Origin: Ampullaceana balthica
Lineage: Eukaryota; Mollusca; Gastropoda; Lymnaeidae
Length of the DNA stretch: 64,000 bases
Assembly (NCBI GenBank): GCA_944989445.1
Contig: CALYLW010000136.1
Location: 1,479,413-1,543,412 of the forward strand
Direction of reading: 5' to 3'
Shown here piece after piece: positions 33,741 through 44,914 of the stretch (positions are counted from its first letter, which is position 1; each line of letters begins with the position of its first letter). Under the pieces are notes generated by a model. That model was not told where the DNA came from. It made no database searches and was given only the letters and a program-made list of their open reading frames with translations. The position numbers were made by a program, and so were the translations under genes.

Positions 33741-34336
33741 TAGGCCTGACAACGGGTACCCTGGAACCTGCATACCCGTTGCCATGTGAATACCCGGGTA
33801 GTATAATTGCTCCAGGTTACCCTGGAAAATTTGGCTGCAAAAGTCTATACTATACCAACTGTGCCCAAACACATTACACACACGGGGCTCTTCTGTGTTC
33901 ACATAGAGGTATTTGTAACACGTGTAGAACAAGCTGAAAAAATTATTTTAAGAACACGTGCAAATTTGTCAGTCTTTAAAGTTAATACATTTAAATAGTT
34001 AATGACCCCGCTTAGCGGTCAAAAACATTCAAGCTACTGGGCCGTATGACCTGACTTGACTTAGCGTCATTGTTGTTGACATTTTGTTTGAATGTTGAGT
34101 TTACCGTAGTTTTAGTTTATGAGTAGGATGGATGTGTTTACAGCAGGAATAAATGTGTCTAGTGCATTAAAGTTCACAATCTTATGTTGTAGGAAACATG
34201 TCGTTGACTACTTTGCGAAATGATTTGCATAAATGATGGCTAGGTTGCATTGTATAGCTGTCATGACGGCGAAAATAATGCGGCGTTTTGAACGGATACC
34301 TAGACTGTTTTTTTGTCAACAATATTGACAGCCCTA
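33741..34336. mobile_element. hAT-type MITE, 596 bp
   Basis: The ends TAGGCCTGACAACGGGTACC and AATATTGACAGCCCTA are inverted. Flanks CTGATAAC (33733-33740) and CTGATAAA (34337-34344) form an 8-bp target duplication with one mismatch. No transposase frame. Confidence 0.7.
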
Positions 34337-34699
34337 CTGATAAAACACTATCTGGCACATAAACACAAAAACCCTCAAAAACTCAAATAATAAAAATCTA
34401 ACTTATGCATTTAAAATTATCACAATCACAGCGACTAATTTTACTTAGCCACAAAGTTTTAATTTACATATGCACTAAAAACAATTCATCAAAATTATTT
34501 TTTATTTTCAACTCAAGAATAATTTTTGATTTCGAAAACTATTGAAATGATAAAAAATTGTTTACTTAGCTCTCCTCAACGCCGAATATTTTCTCGTTGT
34601 TGAAAAAATAAAATAAAACACATTTTACTTCTTCGATATTTTTTAAATCTTTTTTTTTACACTCTCTATTTTTCGATATGATTCTCACAGTTCATTTGG

Positions 34700-36370
34700 G
34701 TGATTTATTCGAAATAAACTAAGAGCAAACAAGAAAAAAACATTACACGCAATTACTTTCATTATACTTACATGTAACAAGCGAAGCAATAACAATTAGC
34801 AACCAAGAAAATGACATGTTTGAACTGTCACTGGAAAATAAATTCAGCATTAATTTGTTACACACCTAATTGATGACTCGCTTTTTCAGTCAACATGCTC
34901 TTCTTACCTTAAGTAAAGAAAGTAATTATCTATCAAATTTATATTGGTTTTAAGTCCAACACTGTAAGCTGACGTCGAGTCATACATAGAGTCATATTGT
35001 TTAAAACGGTTAACTGCTCTTTTTACTTTAACATCGGAAAAATAGATATCAGCGCCTTTCCGATACCTATTTTAATTTCCCACTGCTACTACTTTTGTTA
35101 AAAGTAGTCTTGGAGAAATATTTATTCATTCTTTCAAATCAATTGAACTACGACATGCTCCACACATTTACAAACTAACACGTTGATACCCTGACAGGTT
35201 TCGGGTTTTATATGTAATTCTAGCATATAATTGAGAAGGCGTTTGGTTTACCCAAACAACAAAAAACTGAATTTTCAATAGCACTCAAAAACATGAAGAA
35301 AAATACACAAGTCGACATCCAATACTTAACAAAACACAATAAATAAAAATGACTCTACGGCTACCTACACACGGCAAAAGATTCCTTGAAAACTATAAAC
35401 GATACATCGCACTAAGACTATCTCTATGATGATTTTAGCGAGCCAGGACCTTCATAGTATTCTGCACAAGTAATTTCAACGGAATCACTTTTCAATAAAA
35501 TACAAAATACACAAACAACTTGTGTAATGAAAAACAAAAATTTGATCTTTATTTTTATTGTTTTAATTACACAATTTGTGTATTTTGTATTTTATTTAAA
35601 AGCTTTATCGAAGTCCCATTCTATATGATATATTACACTTTTCGATAGCTTGTCGGATAACTTTTTGTTAGACATAGAAACCATTTAATACAACAAGCTG
35701 TAGTCAATATATGTGTAGCAATGACGAGTTTTATATAAATGAATATGTCGGGTTCTCAAAATACGACGATTTTAACACATAGAGCCCTTAGAGTTTGTTT
35801 GCGCAATAATCGTTTGTTTCATAACAGCTCTTTCTCACCCCTTTTTCTTTCTTTAGGGTATCGTAGTTGGGCATAATTCCCGAAATAACGAGCGATGAAG
35901 GAAAGACTTAAGTTACAGTCCTGTAAATTTTATATCTACCAATGTGTCCATACTTTTCAATAGTATATATATATTAAAACTTTGGGAACACAGGTTCAGG
36001 AAAAAGAGTAACAGATTAGAAGTTGTGATTGACGTCAATGGTTCCATTGAACAAGGAAGTTATTATTTCCAAGAATAATTCTACTTCTTATCTTTTATAC
36101 ATGTCATTGCTTTCTTAAAAAATCGCGGTAAATAAGTGGGCGTAATGCAATAACATAAGAAAGAATGTATTTTTTATTATTACAGTAAAGTGAATAGGGA
36201 AAAATAAAGAGTAATAAAAAGAGAAATAGAAAAACATCACTATATTACCTTACATTATCTTTTAAACAGAATTGTTTAGAACAAATTCAGTAACAATCTA
36301 TGTATTTATTAATATGAGGCTTGAACATTCTGTTTTTTTCAAAACTTACCGCTTTTATTACAGAAATTAA
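34700..36370. repeat. Segmental duplicate upstream of the PAN gene (copy in 60.7-64.0 kb)
   Basis: Blocks in this order recur at 60720-64000 with small and large indels: TATACTTACATG...CAACCAAGAAAATGACATGT (34770/60740), TTTCAAGTCCAACACTGTATG-like (34950/60948), CGGCAAAAGA-TCCTTG (35379/61376), AGATTAGAAGTTGTGATTG (36014/63647) and GGCGTAATGCAATAACATA (36139/63757). The second copy runs off the window at the equivalent of about 36365. Confidence 0.7.
35498..35602. repeat. Inverted repeat with ~30-bp arms
   Basis: AATACAAAATACACAAACAA and TTGTGTAATG on the left mirror ATTACACAATTTGTGTATTT and GTATTTTAT on the right, around a ~40-bp AT-rich loop. A small palindromic MITE or DNA hairpin; no further assignment. 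Confidence 0.6.
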
Positions 36371-37395
36371 CCCAGTATTTCAATGTGGAGAAGCCATAAT
36401 TTTATAAAAATTACTATGCCCACGAAGTACAAGTTGATAAATGGTTTCATATGTAGGTAATAAACATTATTAACTTCACACTAATATTTGGTATTTTCGG
36501 CTCCTGACATTTCAGATCAACAATGTATGGCTGTAGATAGACCAAAGTATTTCAATTGATTGGACCTTTCATTGGTTATTTACTCAGATATTGTATCCTA
36601 CAACGATAAGATAACGCAATTTATTTGGTGAATCTGTTATAGCCCCATAGCAAAATTCGTTCTGTCTAGAAGACTATAAAAGTGTATAAAGAATTGCGTC
36701 CAAGTTACAGGTTTATTTAAAATATTTCTTTTTAAGCAATACGTTTCTTAATTTTAAAAAAAAACAACAACGCAACTCTAAAACACATACAGTCCGACGC
36801 ATCCACACACAAAACAACACTAAATTAAAATGATAAAAATCTTTCTTATGTTTTGAAATTATTATAAACCACAACGACTCATTTGACGCCACGAGTTTAT
36901 ATAAAAGATTTTAAAAAGGGAGACCTTTTAAGATGTCTATATTTTGTTTAAATGTAAAGTTATATGTAAGAATGAATGTATATATTTTTTTAATTTGCGG
37001 CCTGAAAATTTTGTTTGTAACTTAAGGGGTTTATCATAGCAACGATCAAAATATTTCAATGCGGAGATGACTTAAGTTTGTACAAATTACAATAAGCACG
37101 TAGTACGAGTTGTTACAATATATTCAAATGTAAGAAATAGACTTCATCAACATACCACAAAAAGTGGTATTGTTGGCATCTACATTTCAAATCAATACAC
37201 CATCACCAATGTATGGCAGCAAACTCAGGCATTTCAATTTATTGGATCTTCAATGAATTATTTACTCAGATATTGTCTCCTAAAAATCTATGATAATGCA
37301 CTTCATTTCGTAGCTATCAGCACAAAGCACATTTCAATGCGTCAAGAAGATGATAAAAGAAGTGTATGAGGAATTGATTCCAAGAAAGACGTCTG
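36290..37395. repeat. Direct duplication, ~430-bp units
   Basis: Unit 36340-36720 and unit 37010-37395 share TATTTCAATGNGGAGA, CACGNAGTACNAGTTG, ATTATTTACTCAGATATTGT and AAGTGTATNANGAATTG. No open frame is conserved, so this is duplicated flanking DNA with part of the ~500-bp family tail (36885-36915) between the units. Confidence 0.7.
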
Positions 37396-38965
37396 AAATA
37401 TATTTTTTTGTGTAGAACTCCGTGTGAAAATAACTGTCAAAAATTATTTTGATATTATATTTTTACGACATAAGACATGAATTACGTATCTTAATAATTT
37501 GAGCTCAAATGACTTAAAACACATTTTTTAAATAATTTCTATTTCTAATTTTTTTTAATGGGTTTGGGGGTGCAATATGTTTAACAATTTAATCACATTC
37601 CTTCTGTGAACCGTGTTATGAAAATGATTAAGTAAATTGTTACAAAGATTACTTTATACCCATAATTAATTGCATTAATGTTTTTTCTCGAATCACATCT
37701 TTGTCCGTATGTTAATATCTTTTTCCGTATGTTAGTATATTTGTCCGAATGTTTTTATTTCCAAATGGAATTAATAATCAACATTTAAATAATATGATTA
37801 ACAATTTGAAATGAAAAAAATAAAATATGCTATCTGCTCTAGTACCATCTCCAGTTATGAAGGTGTTTTAGACTTCAACACATAAGCCATATTTTATTCT
37901 CACTGAAATTTTCAGAGCTTTAGTGAAAATTGCCTGGTCCCTGATTAAATTTGTATTATTCTTGTATTCTTATATGAATGCAGAAAGATTCAATGCAAAC
38001 GTCATTAGAATTTTAAAAAGAATACTAAATAAAATGAATTCTTTAAAAGAATAAAACTTTTGTTGACTAAGGTTATTTGGCAAAAAGTAGCATTTATAAA
38101 AACTGCTCCCACAAAAATGAATGCCGAAATGTTGTAAACTTGGAACATATGCTCCTTTCAGTATTTTGGGCTACCAACGCACCGAATTTTGCTGTATCAT
38201 AAAGACTATCAGCTTTGCTTTAAAAAAAAATGGAAATAAAAAATTGTAAAGAATCCTTTTCATGTGTTTATAATTTTTAATAATCGAATGTGAAAAACGT
38301 TCAAAGTTTTTCAATTATTTAAAAACATTTTTTTAAAAACAAATGTCGTTATAAAACTATCTTTCTTACATTTTATTATATATCTACACCCATTATCACT
38401 TTAAATTTGAAATATGCTCATCTACAAATTAAATTTCCTTAAACTTTATTTGCGTTAAATAAAGAGACCTAAATTAAAAACAAACAAAGTTCCAAACTTT
38501 TTTTTGAGCTGTCCATTCTTAATGATTTCTTGAAAAAAAAAGCAGACTTCTTAATTAAAAGTCGAAACCTAATCGATACCCGTGTTGACCAAACTGAAAA
38601 ATATTTACTTTCCTCTTTAAAGTAACATTTAAATATTAATTACATCAATACAACAGCACAATGTCAACATTTGAACGCCACATTTCCTTGATCATCAATA
38701 TGTTATGAGTGCCCCGGGATACCATACTGCATTTCGTTTTATACATCTTACATGTTTGTTTTCGTCGGTAGTTTGTGAACTCTAGAACTGATAACAAAAT
38801 TAAATGACGGCATCTTTTATATTTTTTCAAAGAAAAGGTTATTCAAAAGTCGTATTAAATATAGTAAAAATAGAATAGACAAGTTAAGTAAACGCATTAA
38901 GATTTCAAGAACATTAAATTATACAAAATATTAACACCACAATCGTCATTGTGTACAACTCCAGC
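37396..38965. other. Upstream region of the PAN-domain gene
   Basis: AT-rich with no recognised repeat or conserved ORF. It must contain the promoter and 5' UTR of the gene at 38966 unless a non-coding first exon lies further left. No TATA box or initiator could be chosen with confidence in such AT-rich DNA. Confidence 0.5.
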
Positions 38966-39342
38966 ATGCTGTTTACAACAATATTCTCGAGTTACTTTTG
39001 TTTGATACTAGTAAATTGGAATATATTGGAAGCAAAAACGTGTCAGAAAGATCGAGAGCATAATTTACAGATTATTAAAGGGAAGAGACTGTCCACGAAA
39101 TTGCCATTTTCTGGTTTAATTTCACAGTCTTATTCGAGTGACAGGTCAAGGTGTGTTTCAAAATGTATCACTTTATCCTCTTGTAAAAGTGCGAACTATA
39201 GAATCTCCACTGGGGAGTGTTTATTGTTTGGGTTGAATAGTTGGGAAGAAGAATTTACCATTGAATCTGACGTTGATAACATGATCCTACAAAAAATGGG
39301 ATCACCTGTCGTTACACATGGAGAGTGGACATTAGTGTTCAG
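38966..39342 (+). CDS. Secreted PAN/Apple-domain protein, exon 1 (of a 3-exon, 314-residue gene)
   Basis: The gene runs to 48917. Exon 1 encodes a signal peptide (residues 1 to about 23, hydrophobic FSSYFCLILV core, likely cleavage before KTC). A PAN/Apple-like region follows with Cys 26, 63, 67, 73 and 85 and the RCVSKC...SCKSANYR...ECLLF pattern. The exon ends in TLVF plus two bases of an Arg codon at donor CAG|GTTAGT (phase 2). The first ATG after the GTG at 38951 is taken as start because it begins the hydrophobic segment. No TM segment follows, so the product should be secreted. The whole protein resembles a family of PAN-containing secreted proteins that I associate with molluscs, function unknown; PAN domains often bind protein or carbohydrate. 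No frameshift or stop. Confidence 0.85.
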
Positions 39343-39834
39343 GTTAGTATGAATGAATAAACTTTTTAGTAATTTAGGTTAGTGGGTCAGTTTTAAAACT
39401 AATTGTATATAATGATAATTATTATTATTACATGCCGTGTAAACCCTATCATTTACCTGTGTAAATGACAACAAAAAAGACACCATTTGATTAATATTCC
39501 ATATGTAGATTGTTGATTTTGATGTCAAATTAATTATTCGAATTCGTTATAAAAATTTACTTTTTCCTTTTATTGTTTACATAACATTTATTTATGTTAA
39601 CTATGGTGAAAAATCACATTATTTGTTTTTGTAATTAGTATTTATTGTTTGAGCACTGTAAATCAATAGAAGCACGACATAGCGTTTTTAATTTAACAAA
39701 TCCCGTTTGTTATGTAACAATTTAATTATGATATTATATTACCCATACTTTATTCACAAAATCTTTAAACCATATTATATGAAAAAATCTCATATTAATG
39801 AAAGTTTTTAAATGATATTTTCCACATGTTATTA

Positions 39835-41188
39835 TCTATATATATAAAAATCAAAGTATGTATGTATGTATGTATGTCCTTTATAGCTGACTAAACCATT
39901 CATCCGATCGCCATGAAACTTTTGGAGACTTTTGAGTACGCTCCTGGGATGGTAATAGGCAACTTTTTTGCAAAATTTAACACTCATGGGGCGCCGGGGG
40001 CCCATAATATGTTTTTTTTCTTATATGACCTATATAAAAATTAGTTTAAGCGTTAGCTATTAGGTAAATTCATGGATCTTAACCAAACTTTGTATAAAAC
40101 ATCTTGGTAGCCAATATTGAAATACTATAGGGCACTAATTTCCTAATGTCCATTTCTTCGGGGCTGGGGGCCAAAAATGTCTTTTTTCATAAACGTGTAA
40201 GATTTTATTCCCCATTCAATTATTAACTATCTTGAGAAATATAGATAAATATATCCATTATGAAATTGATTGAAATAAAAGGTGATTTGAACTTGACATT
40301 TTGCACTAAATGGGCCCTGGGGCCCTTGATGTCATTTTTTGCTAATATGAGCTATATAAAAATTAGTTTATGCGTTATCTACTGAATAAATGAATTGATC
40401 TTAACCAAACTTTGTATATAAAAACTTGGTAACCCATATTAAAAAAGGGCCCTCCCTTCAAATGTCCAATTGTTCAGGGCCGGGGGCCCCAAATGTCTTT
40501 TTTTCTTATATGTTTGAGATATTATGTGCCATTCTATTTTTAAAGATTATTGAGGAATATATCCATGATGAAACTGAATTAAAATGAACAGCATTTTGAA
40601 ATTTACATCTTACATCGAATGGGCCAGGGGCCCCAAAATTTCATTTTTTTTTGTTGTTTACTCTAAGATATTATTTTCCACTCAGTTTTTAACGACCTTG
40701 AGAAACATATCCATGATGATACTGAATTTAAAGGAACAGGTTTTCAAAATATACATCTTGAATCGAATGGGCCCGGGGGCCCCTCATTGTTTTTTTTTCC
40801 TTAAATTAGTTATACAAAAATTAGTTTAAGTGTTAGATAATGAGAAAATAACTGTTTTTTTCACCAAACTCGGTATATAAAAACTTAAGAGTTTATATTA
40901 AATTACTATAGGGCACTGAACTCCTAATGTCTATTTCCTCGGGGCTGGGGGCCCTAAATGTGTTTTTTAAATAAACTATTAATATTGAATTCCCCATTCA
41001 ATTTTACACGATATTGAGAAATATAGATAAATATATTTATATATTTGTTTTGAAATTGATTGAAATGAACAGATTTTCGAACTTCACATGTTAAACTGAT
41101 GGGCCCGGTGACCCTTAAAGTAATTCCTTTTTTATCTATATGTATTCCTTTTTACTGAGATCGTTGCAACGCACGATGGGTCTGCTAG
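39835..41188 (+). mobile_element. Non-autonomous Helitron in intron 1
   Basis: It starts TCTATATATATAAAAATCAA after A and ends with a hairpin (ATCGT...ACGAT, 41160-41176), GGGTCTG and CTAG followed by T. The interior has four diverged repeats of a ~180-360-bp unit with GGGCCNGGGGCCC and TATATAAAAATTAGTTTAAG, related to the satellite of the array at 19.5-23.7 kb. No Rep/helicase coding. The element occupies most of the 1.9-kb intron. Confidence 0.8.
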
Positions 41189-41272
41189 TGTATAATACAA
41201 ATATCACAAATGACTTTGTACATTAGAATAGAAAGCAACAAATTAAAAAAAAACTGTTCTCTTCTCTACCAG

Positions 41273-41456
41273 GGGCTTAGGAAACATTAACGAGTCAGCA
41301 TACAGCGTGTTTATTAACAACTCTCTGAGCCATGACCAGCCTTTAAGTCCTATGTACCCGATAGGCTGTTTGCGAATGGACAAGAATCTTTCCTGTCACC
41401 ACCACTTCCGTAGTAATATCCTCAACAACTGGTCTAACAACCAGACCATCCAAGAG
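41273..41456 (+). CDS. PAN-domain protein, exon 2
   Basis: 184 nt between acceptor CTTCTCTACCAG and donor GTAAGG. The first base completes the Arg codon from exon 1, and the frame then reads GLGNINESAYSVFINNSLSH through CHHHFRSNILNNWSNNQTIQ to E, ending in phase 0. It begins the C-terminal domain that starts at WTLVFR in exon 1. Several N-glycosylation sequons (NES, NNS, NLS, NWS, NQT) fit a secreted protein. Confidence 0.85.
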
Positions 41457-41479
41457 GTAAGGGGCATGTTGCTGAATAG

Positions 41480-41765
41480 GGAATGCACAAGATCACAAAC
41501 TAAGGACCCTGGTAATTACAGACCCGTATCACTTACTAGTATCATCTAAAAATTACTAGAACACATAATTTATAGTAGAATAGTTAACCACCTAGACAAA
41601 TATAATGCCCTATGCCCACATCAACACTGCTCTAGAAAAAGCAGATCATTTGAAACACAATTTATATGTTTAATAGATGAACTATCAAAAAGCTTAGACA
41701 ATAATTATCACATAGACACACTATTACTAGACTTCTCAAAAGCAATTGACAAAGTTTACTTTAAG
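41480..41765 (+). pseudogene. LINE reverse-transcriptase fragment in intron 2
   Basis: Starting 25 bp after the exon 2 donor, the + strand reads DPGNYRPVSLTSII, a stop, KLLEHIIYSRIVNHLDKYNA, and then SFETQFICLIDELSKSLDNN and DTLLLDFSKAIDKV. These are the NYRPVSLTS and LDFSKAFDKV motifs of a jockey/CR1-like reverse transcriptase. A dead internal fragment. Confidence 0.85.
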
Positions 41766-42245
41766 AACTTAACTATTTTGGAATCTCAGGTCCCTTGTCG
41801 TGACAGAGACGGCGGGGAAGTTAATATAAGGGATTTAAAAAGCCATTTTCATTTGCTGGGTAAAAGGGGGTGGGGGTGGGTCACAGGCTCATGGGTTTAA
41901 TAAAAAGGAGTCTCCGTCCGTAAAATGTTTGGAACTTGTGATCTAGTATTATATGCGGGATTTAGTCTCATCAAGTTGAGCTCATTCGATATTCCAAAAA
42001 TTGTTATTAATTTTTAGCGTCGCTCGTTTTCAGGTTCTTGTGTGGTTTTTGAAACTACGTGTAAGCCAGTACATGCAGAAAAAAACATAAGACATAAAAA
42101 TATATAAATGTTTGTATATATTCCCCCACCCCCCCAAAAACACACACACATATTATATATATATAGTTTGCCAAGAATTCATTGATTATTACTAGATCTC
42201 GAGATAAGCAAAGGTATAATTTTTGTAATATCATAATATTATGTG

Positions 42246-42656
42246 TAGGTCTGGGGAAATTAACGATTAGTTGATCGATTAATCGTTACAAATTTTAATC
42301 GATCAAAATTAATTTGATCGATTAAAATTTAAGAAAATATTACGAAAATTTTTTCTACAATTTATTAATAATTTATATATTTTTTTACTTACATACTTTT
42401 TCCTCGTCTTATTATTATTTATTTAGACGTAGAAGGTTTTTCTTCCTTATTTCTTGCAAAGCAGAACGAATTTGCTGTGTTACGTCAAAAATTTGGGGGC
42501 CATGGAATTACCGCGACTTAACTGATTTCGCAAAATGATCAATTGCAACATAACGGGATCTATATATGCGTTATAAAAATATAATTAAACGAGGTTAATT
42601 TGATTAATCGATTTTTCCTATTAATCAAACAATTTTTTTAATCAGTACTAGCCCTA
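42246..42656. mobile_element. hAT-type MITE, 411 bp, intron 2
   Basis: The ends TAGGTCTGGGGAAATTAACG and CAGTACTAGCCCTA are imperfect inverted repeats rich in ATCGATTAATCG. Flanks ATTATGTG (42238-42245) and ATTATATG (42657-42664) are an 8-bp target duplication with one mismatch. Related to 7416-7952. Confidence 0.7.
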
Positions 42657-43300
42657 ATTATATGTCACTGACTTTAATTGGGAACAAGATTTTTATTTTG
42701 CAAAAGGTTATCACCTTAAACACTTTAAAGTAAATGAACCATATCAAGTATTTTAATATACTTAGTTATTCATTGCGCCTTTTAAATAAATAATGATTCA
42801 TTTGTTAAATTCGAAAATTGAAAGAAAAAAAAATCACATTATTTAAAACTCAAGACTTGAGCAGCCTTACAATTGTATTCGCCATTGAAAGGTAGGTAAA
42901 AGATATAATTTTAATAATATGATTCATGCATTATGAAAACTGGATATTTACTGGCAGTTGTAATTGTATGCTGCGGCAACTGTATTTTCTTTCAATGGGA
43001 ATTGATTTGAATGGACGCAATAATCAAGATCAAGTTTATCAGGCTTATATTACTACCGACTACCACATGATCATCCCTTGTGAAGAAGATATGGAGATGG
43101 ATCACTAAAAATATTTTAGAAACGTATCAAAATACTTTCTTAAGATGCTCGTCTGAGAATTTGACGTGCACTCTAGATGACTAAGCCACTACCCCTCCCC
43201 CTCCCCCCCCCAAAAAAAAGCCACAACGACCCATTTTTATATTTCCTATACAAATATTGCGAAGAACCTGTGTTATTTTTATATCAGTAAAATCAGTTTG

Positions 43301-43549
43301 GGGGCCGTCCATAAAGTACGTCACGCTCCAGGCGGGGGAGGGGGTGTAAAGCTGTGACAGGGGGAGGGGGATCCGGTCATGTGTGACGTCACGGTGTTTT
43401 ATATTAAATTTTAATTATTTTGTTAATAAAAACAAAATGTTTGTTCGAAAGTGTTACGCAAGAGGGGTTCAAAGATTTGTGAGAGAGGGGAGGGGGGAAT
43501 TAAAAATGGTCAAAAATAGCGTGACGTACTTTATGGACGGCCCCTTGTT
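43301..43549. mobile_element. GTCCATAAAGTACGTCA-type MITE, best-preserved copy, intron 2
   Basis: GGGGGCCGTCCATAAAGTAC on the left and GTACTTTATGGACGGCCCC on the right are near-perfect inverted repeats extending to GTCACGCT/AGCGTGAC. G-rich runs lie inside the left arm. A short ORF across it is incidental. Confidence 0.85.
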
Positions 43550-43810
43550 TGATTTGCCTGTTTTTCTGAAACATTGATGGAAATTGGATTAACCGGACAC
43601 ATATATCCATCATGATCCATCATGAAAGATGGAGATATTTTCATCTTAACTGAATACACCCTTTTGAGGAGAAGAAGTTTGCCTTAATTTAGATTTTTTC
43701 TTACATGTTTTATACAAATATAAATTCAGACATTGAGTAAAAAAGAGATGGGTACATCGAGACATAATTTAGTGTACAAATACTTTGTACTTTATTAAGA
43801 CAACTTAAAG

Positions 43811-43999
43811 CAGTGTTGCTCAATTATTTTCTGTCACGCCAAATAGGAAGAAGAAAATATTTCGCGCCCCCCGCGCGACAGTAAATATTATCATTTGTCT
43901 ATAAAATTGTTATAAGTACACCATTTCGCGCCCCCCCCCCTTTAGGGAGCCTCGCGCCCCCCCCCCTTGGGGGCGCGCCCCACTATTTGAGAAACACTG
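43811..43999. mobile_element. hAT-type MITE, 189 bp, intron 2
   Basis: The ends CAGTGTTGCTCAATTATTTT and TATTTGAGAAACACTG with CGCGCCCC blocks inside. Flanks ACTTAAAG (43803-43810) and CCTTAAAG (44000-44007) form an 8-bp target duplication with one mismatch. Confidence 0.75.
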
Positions 44000-44084
44000 C
44001 CTTAAAGGAATTTAATTAATAATATCATTCTTTTGGAGAGCTTAAATTTGTATTAATTGTTTTTTAGGTTAGCCCATATATTTC

Positions 44085-44262
44085 TGTAGCGGTTGTTAGA
44101 CTTTCCGACCCCAAAATATTTGACCCCAAACGGTTTGAACCTGTCGATTTGACCATATGACGTTTCAACCCCACATCGTTCCGACCCCGGAGAGTTTGAC
44201 CCCATGACTTTTTGATCCCAGGTTGTTTCGCCCCCGGATGATTCAGCCCATGGACCACTGGC
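44085..44262. repeat. Degenerate ~15-bp GACCCC minisatellite
   Basis: About a dozen units of the form GTTTGACCCCA plus four variable bases (for example TTTGACCCCAAACG, TTTGACCCCATGAC). They are too diverged for recent slippage, yet the GACCCC core and spacing are kept. Confidence 0.75.
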
Positions 44263-44339
44263 GAAATGAAAAAAATGTAGCATAAATATTTTTAAAAAGT
44301 TGACAATATCAAACATGACCTTTAAGTTATGGTGTAACG

Positions 44340-44850
44340 TATATCTAGTGTGCTGGCCAGTGTTATGGGAAAGTTGAATAATGGGAGTTGGGGCAGAGGG
44401 AACGTAGGGTACCTTTATAAAGGGCTATCTGACCACATGCCATTTTTATCGTCCGATGACATCGCGAATTCGATTGGGGTGGAGAGATCAAGAGAAGTCT
44501 ACCGAGACCAGGGACTATTCGTTGGCTGGTCACATGTTAAATTATGACACGTTACAAAGGCTAGACTAAGTGACGACCACAAGACACCAGGTGCTGGCGA
44601 GAGTTATGGGAAATGTAACTAATGGATTCGGAGTAGGGGTGTACCGAGTATGATTTTTTTTTGCCAAGCTCCAAGTACCGAGTAGTGGCGGAAATGTTTT
44701 GCCAATGCCGAGTGCCGATACCGAGTACCGCCAAACCTCTCATAACGAGCACCTCTAAAAAAAAACGAGCTACTCTCATAACGAGTTTTTCGCATAACGA
44801 GCAAATTTACCGAGTAATGGTCTTTTTTTGCTGATACTGAGTAGCGATAT
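44340..44850. other. Imperfect duplication with a short open frame, not identified
   Basis: GTGCTGGCCAGTGTTATGGGA (44350) is repeated as GTGCTGGCGAGAGTTATGGGA (44591). Between them an open frame codes LSDHMPFLSSDDIANSIGVE and YRDQGLFVGWSHVKL before a stop. It looks coding in composition, but I do not recognise it. CCGAGTACCG and CATAACGAG repeats follow (44650-44840), the latter Tigger-like. Confidence 0.35.
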
Positions 44851-44914
44851 CGAGTACTTGATTAAAAAAAAATTAATTAAAAAAAAATTCAATGGCATAG
44901 TTAATTAGAGATTA

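Noticed and set aside
38951..38953. GTG as the start of the PAN gene
   Set aside because: Eukaryotic initiation at GTG is unlikely; the ATG at 38966 immediately precedes the signal peptide.
43383..43577. 64-codon frame over the MITE at 43301
   Set aside because: Spans the MITE terminus, no homology; the equivalent frame is not conserved in the copy at 13107.
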